Shown here piece by piece: positions 35,279 through 39,421 of a stretch of DNA of 39,421 nucleotides. Origin of the DNA: Bacteroidetes bacterium UBA2322 (GTDB lineage Bacteria; Bacteroidota; Bacteroidia; Chitinophagales; UBA2359); assembly GCA_002345145.1 (NCBI GenBank), contig DDVC01000153.1, positions 1 to 39,421 on the forward strand. The letters are read 5' to 3'. How positions within the stretch are numbered: the first letter of the stretch is position 1; the number at the start of each line of letters is the position of its first letter. The notes beneath the pieces were generated by a model that saw only the letters and a list, made by a program, of their open reading frames with translations, was not told the origin of the DNA and ran no database searches. A program made the position numbers and the translations under genes.

Positions 35279-37837
35279 ATGACAGAAAACTTAGTCATTG
35301 TAGAATCGCCTGCCAAAGCAAAAACCATAGAAAAGATATTAGGTAATAAGTATCAGGTGGTTTCTTGCAAAGGACACATAAGAGATTTGCCCAAAGAAGA
35401 CAATGCCATTGATATTAGCAATAACTTCACCCCTACCTACATAATACCCGATGATAAACAACAAACGGTAAAAGAACTTACCCGATTAGCTAAATCTTCT
35501 AAAGAAGTATGGCTTGCCACCGACGAAGACCGCGAAGGCGAGGCTATTTCTTGGCACTTGTGCGAGGTACTTGGTTTAGATGAAAAAAAGACTAAACGCA
35601 TTGTTTTTCATGAAATTACCAAACCTGCCATACAAAAAGCCATAGCCAACCCGCGCACCATAAACCGACATGTGGTAGATGCCCAACAAGCACGCCGGGT
35701 AATTGACCGGTTGGTGGGCTTTAAAATTTCTCCAATCTTGTGGCGCAAAATAGCCCGAACCGGCGTACTCAGCGCAGGCAGGGTGCAATCGGTAGCGGTG
35801 CGGCTGGTTGTAGAGCGCGAGCGCGAAATAGAACAGTTTAACGTTACTTCGCACTTTAAAGTAACTGCCAACTTTTATATTAAAGACGCAGCCGGCAAAC
35901 AAACCATTTTAAAAGCCGAACTTGCCGAACCCTTTACCCATGAACCCGATGCTGAACAATTCCTTAAAAAGTGCATTGGAGCTACCTTTATCATTGACGG
36001 GATTGAAGTAAAACCGGCAAAAAAATCGCCCTCGCCGCCTTTTACCACCTCTACCCTACAACAAGATGCCAGCCGCAAATTGGGCTTTCCGGTGGCTAAA
36101 ACCATGCAAGTAGCGCAAAAACTATACGAAGCAGGTAAAATAACCTACATGCGTACCGATTCTACTAACCTATCCGATACTGCCCGCGAGGCAATGGGTA
36201 AACTTATTACCGAAGAATACGGACCCAAATACTGGAAAGAACGACAATACAAAACCAAATCGGAAGGAGCACAAGAGGCGCACGAAGCCATTAGACCTAC
36301 TTATTTTGAAGACAGAACCGCCGGCGAAAATGCCGATGAAAAAAAACTGTACGACCTTATATGGAAACGCGCCGTTGCCTCACAGATGAGCGATGCCCAA
36401 TTAGAGCGCACCATTGTAGATATTGCCATAAGTACTATGCCCAACAAACTGCAAGCCACCGGCGAAGTGCTGAAATTTGACGGGTTTTTGAAATTATACA
36501 TTGCCGCCAACTTAGATGACGACGATGATGATAAAGAGGAAAAAGAAACCATTTTGCCCCCGCTAAAAATAGGACAGGTTTTAGACCTTAAAAGTATGCT
36601 GGCTACCCAGCGCTTTAAACGCCCGCCTGCCCGATACAACGAAGCCAGCTTAGTGCGCAATTTAGAAGAGCGCGGCATTGGCCGACCCTCTACTTACGCC
36701 CCCATCATCAGCACTATTCAAAACAGGGGGTATGTGGTAAAAGAAAACCGCGAGGGCGAAAACCGTTCTTTCAAAATTCTGACCCTTACCGGACCTGCCG
36801 AAACCAAACCCAACCTTATTACCCCGTCTTTGGGCAAAGAAAAAATAGGTGTTGAAAAAGCCAAACTATTCCCTACTGATATAGGACGTATAGTGAACGA
36901 TTTTTTGGTCAAACATTTTGAAAATATCGTTAATTACGATTTTACCGCCAACATTGAAAAAGCCTTTGACGAAGTAGCCAACGGCAAACAGCAATGGACT
37001 AAGGTAATTGGCAATTTTTATTACCCCTTTAATGAAGCCATTGAGCTTACCCTTAAAACCGCCGAGCGCGAAACAGGCGAAAAAGTATTGGGCAACGACC
37101 CCAAAACAGGCAAACAGGTGATTGCCCGATTGGGTAAATTTGGACCAATGATTCAAATAGGCACTACCGATGATGAACAAAAACCTCAATTTGCTTCTAT
37201 CATGCCCCCGCTTACCATTAACACCATTTCGCTGGAGCAGGCGCTGAGTTTGTTTAACCTACCCCGCGAAGCCGGTACATTTGAAGGTAAACCCATCAAG
37301 GTGGGTGTGGGCAGATTTGGTCCGTATGTACAGCACAATAGCAAATACTACAGTTTACCCAAAACTGCCGACCCGCTCATGACTACAGAGCAGGAAGCCA
37401 TAGACCTCATTCACGAAAAACGCACTGCCGAAGCAAATAAGATAATCCAAAGTTTTGAAGACGGCGCTATTCAGGTATTAAACGGCAGATTTGGTCCGTA
37501 CATTAAGTATAACGACCAAAACTACAAAATACCCAAAACTACCGACCCCAAAACGCTTACGCTGGAGGACTGCAAAGCCCTTATTGCCGGCGAAAGTGGT
37601 AGTACAAGCGAAAAAAAGACGAGCGGTAAAACTTCTATTCCCGCCAATGCCATACAAGTGTTTGAAGATGGCAACATTGTTGTATTAGATGGCAGGTATG
37701 GTCCGTACATCAAAACAGGTAAGCAAAACATTACCCTGCCCAAAACTGCCGACCCTAAAACCATTACCTTAGAAGAATGTAAGGCACTGATTAAAGTTGC
37801 CTCCGATAAAAAGAAGACTACTAAAAAAGTTAAGTAA
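35279..37837 (+). CDS. topA: DNA topoisomerase I
   Basis: 852 aa, type IA topoisomerase that relaxes negative supercoils. The N-terminal TOPRIM domain has LVIVESPAKAKTIEKIL and the acidic DEDREGE (82-88). The active-site Tyr is Y290 in ITYMRTDSTNLS, and RPTYF and RGIGRPSTYAPI belong to the core clamp. An acidic loop (LDDDDDDKEEKE) lies near residue 415. Instead of zinc fingers, the C-terminus has four beta-rich repeats with an FGPxxQ or YGPYIK core (near residues 620, 680, 740 and 820) and ends in a Lys-rich tail (DKKKTTKKVK). This repeat type is usual for Bacteroidota TopA. Confidence 0.97.
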   Translation: MTENLVIVESPAKAKTIEKILGNKYQVVSCKGHIRDLPKEDNAIDISNNFTPTYIIPDDKQQTVKELTRLAKSSKEVWLATDEDREGEAISWHLCEVLGLDEKKTKRIVFHEITKPAIQKAIANPRTINRHVVDAQQARRVIDRLVGFKISPILWRKIARTGVLSAGRVQSVAVRLVVEREREIEQFNVTSHFKVTANFYIKDAAGKQTILKAELAEPFTHEPDAEQFLKKCIGATFIIDGIEVKPAKKSPSPPFTTSTLQQDASRKLGFPVAKTMQVAQKLYEAGKITYMRTDSTNLSDTAREAMGKLITEEYGPKYWKERQYKTKSEGAQEAHEAIRPTYFEDRTAGENADEKKLYDLIWKRAVASQMSDAQLERTIVDIAISTMPNKLQATGEVLKFDGFLKLYIAANLDDDDDDKEEKETILPPLKIGQVLDLKSMLATQRFKRPPARYNEASLVRNLEERGIGRPSTYAPIISTIQNRGYVVKENREGENRSFKILTLTGPAETKPNLITPSLGKEKIGVEKAKLFPTDIGRIVNDFLVKHFENIVNYDFTANIEKAFDEVANGKQQWTKVIGNFYYPFNEAIELTLKTAERETGEKVLGNDPKTGKQVIARLGKFGPMIQIGTTDDEQKPQFASIMPPLTINTISLEQALSLFNLPREAGTFEGKPIKVGVGRFGPYVQHNSKYYSLPKTADPLMTTEQEAIDLIHEKRTAEANKIIQSFEDGAIQVLNGRFGPYIKYNDQNYKIPKTTDPKTLTLEDCKALIAGESGSTSEKKTSGKTSIPANAIQVFEDGNIVVLDGRYGPYIKTGKQNITLPKTADPKTITLEECKALIKVASDKKKTTKKVK

Positions 37838-37841
37838 TTCT

Positions 37842-38486
37842 TTACTTTGAGTTGCCGGTACGGGTGAGGAAATTTCTGATAGCTTTTATTCTAACTTTAA
37901 TGGGGTGAGGTGTATCAGCCTCAGCCCCCTTTTCGGGCTGCTGTTTGGCAAGTGATGGCGTTGTTTTCTTATCGGGCTCAGCAGGCAAACTAACCACTGC
38001 GCCGGTTAGCGTTACGGGTTCAGTTAGTTGAATTTCATCGGCAGGAATAGGGTGTGCGGCTATCCATTCAGCATCGCAGGCAAAATTAGCAGGACTTTTT
38101 AGGTTGTATGAATCGGGTTTAAAGCATATTATCTTGGCTATATCCAGCAGCAAGTCATCTATATGAATGCCCGGATGCCAGTTGTGCAAATACCAACCAT
38201 GACATACATCGCCGTTCTTATACACGTTGGGGTGAAACAATCCATTTACAAACACAAACTTAGGAGGCACCGAAAACGGATACTGTTCGGGAAAAATAAC
38301 ACGGAGTAAATGCTTTCTTGCGGTTTTACCGGTTTCATCTACATAGCCGTTTAGCAAAAACTCTAACGTATATGCCACAGGCGGCATCCCCTCCAGCTCT
38401 GCAATACATACATAGGGTCGCTTGGCGGTAAACTCCGATATTTTTTGGTAATCGCTCAATAGGCGTGTATCTCTGGCTCTACCCAT
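37842..38486 (-). CDS. Ubiquitin-conjugating enzyme (E2)-like protein
   Basis: 214 aa. Residues 1 to about 140 match the UBC fold: LEFLLNGYVDE and KHLLRVIFPEQYPFSVPPKF (the YPxxPPxxxF strand), then FHPNVYKNGDVC with the HPN motif at 85-87 and candidate catalytic C95 exactly ten residues after the His as in eukaryotic E2s, then W104, and DDLLLDIAKIICFKPDSYN equivalent to the helix after the active site. Residues 141-214 are a Pro/Lys-rich tail ending in a basic helix. An E2 would accept a ubiquitin-like protein from an E1, but no E1, ubiquitin-like or JAB gene is in the window. It follows the nuclease-like gene after 67 bp in the same orientation. A catalytically inert role cannot be excluded. 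Confidence 0.8.
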   Translation of the reverse strand: MGRARDTRLLSDYQKISEFTAKRPYVCIAELEGMPPVAYTLEFLLNGYVDETGKTARKHLLRVIFPEQYPFSVPPKFVFVNGLFHPNVYKNGDVCHGWYLHNWHPGIHIDDLLLDIAKIICFKPDSYNLKSPANFACDAEWIAAHPIPADEIQLTEPVTLTGAVVSLPAEPDKKTTPSLAKQQPEKGAEADTPHPIKVRIKAIRNFLTRTGNSK

Positions 38487-38553
38487 TGATGAAATAATAG
38501 TTTTTAAAGGTAATACTTGATGGAAGCATTTGGCTGAAGTTGTGAGGTAAAAC

Positions 38554-39421
38554 TTACTCTTTGTTTTTAAGCAATTTGCGTAGCGCTTCTAACTCATTTC
38601 TAAGTTGTTCTATTTGCTGCTCCGCTTGCTGTTTCTCTTGTTCGGCTTTTTGCTTTTCTTGTTCTGCTTGCTGTTTCTCCTGTTCGGCTTTTTGCTTTTC
38701 TTGTTCTGCTTTACGCGCTTGGAGTTCGGTAAGTAGCAGGGATTGTTTTACCATTTCCTTTTCCTGCGTTATTTCTTCTATTATTTGGTCGCGGTCTTCT
38801 ATTTCACGCTCCAAGTCTTCCAACTCGTCTATAATGCCGTCTTCCAATTCCATTTTTTTGCGTATTTCGGCGTTTTGTATGGCTTCTTGCAGTTTGCGTA
38901 CAATGGGTCTATACTTATCGGGAAAATCTTTTTCATTCACATTTAGTATGTGATGCTCGGCGGCTGTTATTTTAGATTGGTCAAACACACTGAGTAGTAT
39001 CTCCAAATCGGTCCGGCGTTTTTGGGTTAAATAGGGTATTTGTATAACGTAGCTGTCAAGGGTTAGGCTTTCTATAAAACTTTCTTTTACCTCTATTTTT
39101 TCGCCGGTTATTAAATCGGTGTATTGACGGCTTATTTTTACCACACTTGCGGTGGTGTAATCTAACTTATGCCCCAAAAAGTAGATGCTTATTATAGGAG
39201 TTCCTGTTTTTCGGTATTTATTGTTGACTTTTATCCGTTGTACATTTTCCCGATTGCCAAACTGCTGTCCCAAATAACGCCGGAAACGCATGATATCGGT
39301 AGGAAATTTTGCTTTTTGTATTTCTATAATGACCTGCTTGTACCCATCGGGCGTTTTTATTTTTGCGGCAAAATCTAACCGGTAAACGGTTAGTACCATA
39401 ATCTTGCGTTCGCGTTTTGTT
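38554..39421 (-). CDS. PD-(D/E)XK-like nuclease family protein, 5' end missing
   Basis: The frame is open from the stop at 38554 to the right edge; residues TKRERKI are readable before the first Met (39399), so the gene starts beyond the window. The core RLDFAAKIKTPDGYKQVIIE, then EIQKAK, fits the D-(x)-ExK pattern of the PD-(D/E)XK family seen in Rpn-like/transposase-associated proteins. LRRYLGQQFGN-like text (MRFRRYLGQQFGN) follows. The C-terminal quarter is a long coiled coil: four copies of an AEQEKQ-type 7-residue repeat, then QQIEQLRNELEALRKLLKNKE. Nuclease activity is inferred only; the family often has no assigned substrate. Confidence 0.7.
   Translation of the reverse strand, partial: TKRERKIMVLTVYRLDFAAKIKTPDGYKQVIIEIQKAKFPTDIMRFRRYLGQQFGNRENVQRIKVNNKYRKTGTPIISIYFLGHKLDYTTASVVKISRQYTDLITGEKIEVKESFIESLTLDSYVIQIPYLTQKRRTDLEILLSVFDQSKITAAEHHILNVNEKDFPDKYRPIVRKLQEAIQNAEIRKKMELEDGIIDELEDLEREIEDRDQIIEEITQEKEMVKQSLLLTELQARKAEQEKQKAEQEKQQAEQEKQKAEQEKQQAEQQIEQLRNELEALRKLLKNKE
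38629..38712 (-). repeat. Two 42-bp tandem repeats encoding the coiled-coil heptads
   Basis: 38629-38670 and 38671-38712 differ at one base only (T/C at 38638 or 38680). Each 42-bp unit splits into two degenerate 21-bp halves that encode AEQEKQK and AEQEKQQ, so the repeat is an exact multiple of a heptad and keeps frame. It is prone to length change by slippage. Confidence 0.85.

Overview
The window looks like chromosomal DNA from a member of the Bacteroidota. Three signs support this. At least four proteins have, or appear to have, Type IX secretion (T9SS) architecture. Promoters repeatedly carry the Bacteroidota -7 element TAnnTTTG. The gene families (PepT, YidC, VTC/DUF4956, DUF3467, a TopA ending in C-terminal repeats) fit the phylum. 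The genus cannot be named from the sequence; a Chitinophagia/Saprospiria-like lineage is a guess.

Layout. 1-2698 (minus) is the 5' part of a secreted Ig-like repeat protein that runs off the left edge. A 0.7-kb AT-rich gap follows, then a T9SS cargo protein (3487-6003, minus). 6.1-8.1 kb holds a MarR regulator and peptidase T, separated by degenerate intergenic repeats. 8.2-10.7 kb (minus) holds a PI-PLC-like lipoprotein, a TPR membrane protein and a small lipoprotein. 10.8-14.6 kb (plus) carries pyrG and yidC. 14.8-21.2 kb holds two tandem paralogous T9SS cargo proteins (1006 and 999 aa) with Asp-box propeller and DUF5011-like domains; each has its own promoter element and strong terminator. 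21.4-23.5 kb (minus) is a copper P-type ATPase. 23.7-26.2 kb (plus) holds DUF3467, a VTC-domain protein overlapping a DUF4956 membrane protein, and PnuC. Next come a convergent lipoprotein, a sulfatase-superfamily enzyme, and a giant minus-strand multimodular adhesin-like protein (1851 aa) with a type-B-like T9SS tail. 34.2-37.8 kb (plus) holds a beta-barrel protein, tRNA-Met(CAU) and topA. The right edge (minus) has a ubiquitin-conjugating-enzyme (E2)-like protein and the 3' part of a PD-(D/E)XK-like protein with a repetitive coiled-coil tail.

How the genes work together. Most loci are independent housekeeping or surface genes. The real functional groupings are the T9SS cargo genes (the secretion machinery is not here), the VTC/DUF4956 pair (probably polyphosphate or a related membrane process), and possibly the nuclease-like/E2-like pair at the right edge. 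The two most interesting points are the bacterial E2 homologue, which keeps the HPN motif and a cysteine at canonical spacing with no E1 or ubiquitin-like gene in view, and the mosaic identity of the tandem 3-kb paralogs, which suggests gene conversion.
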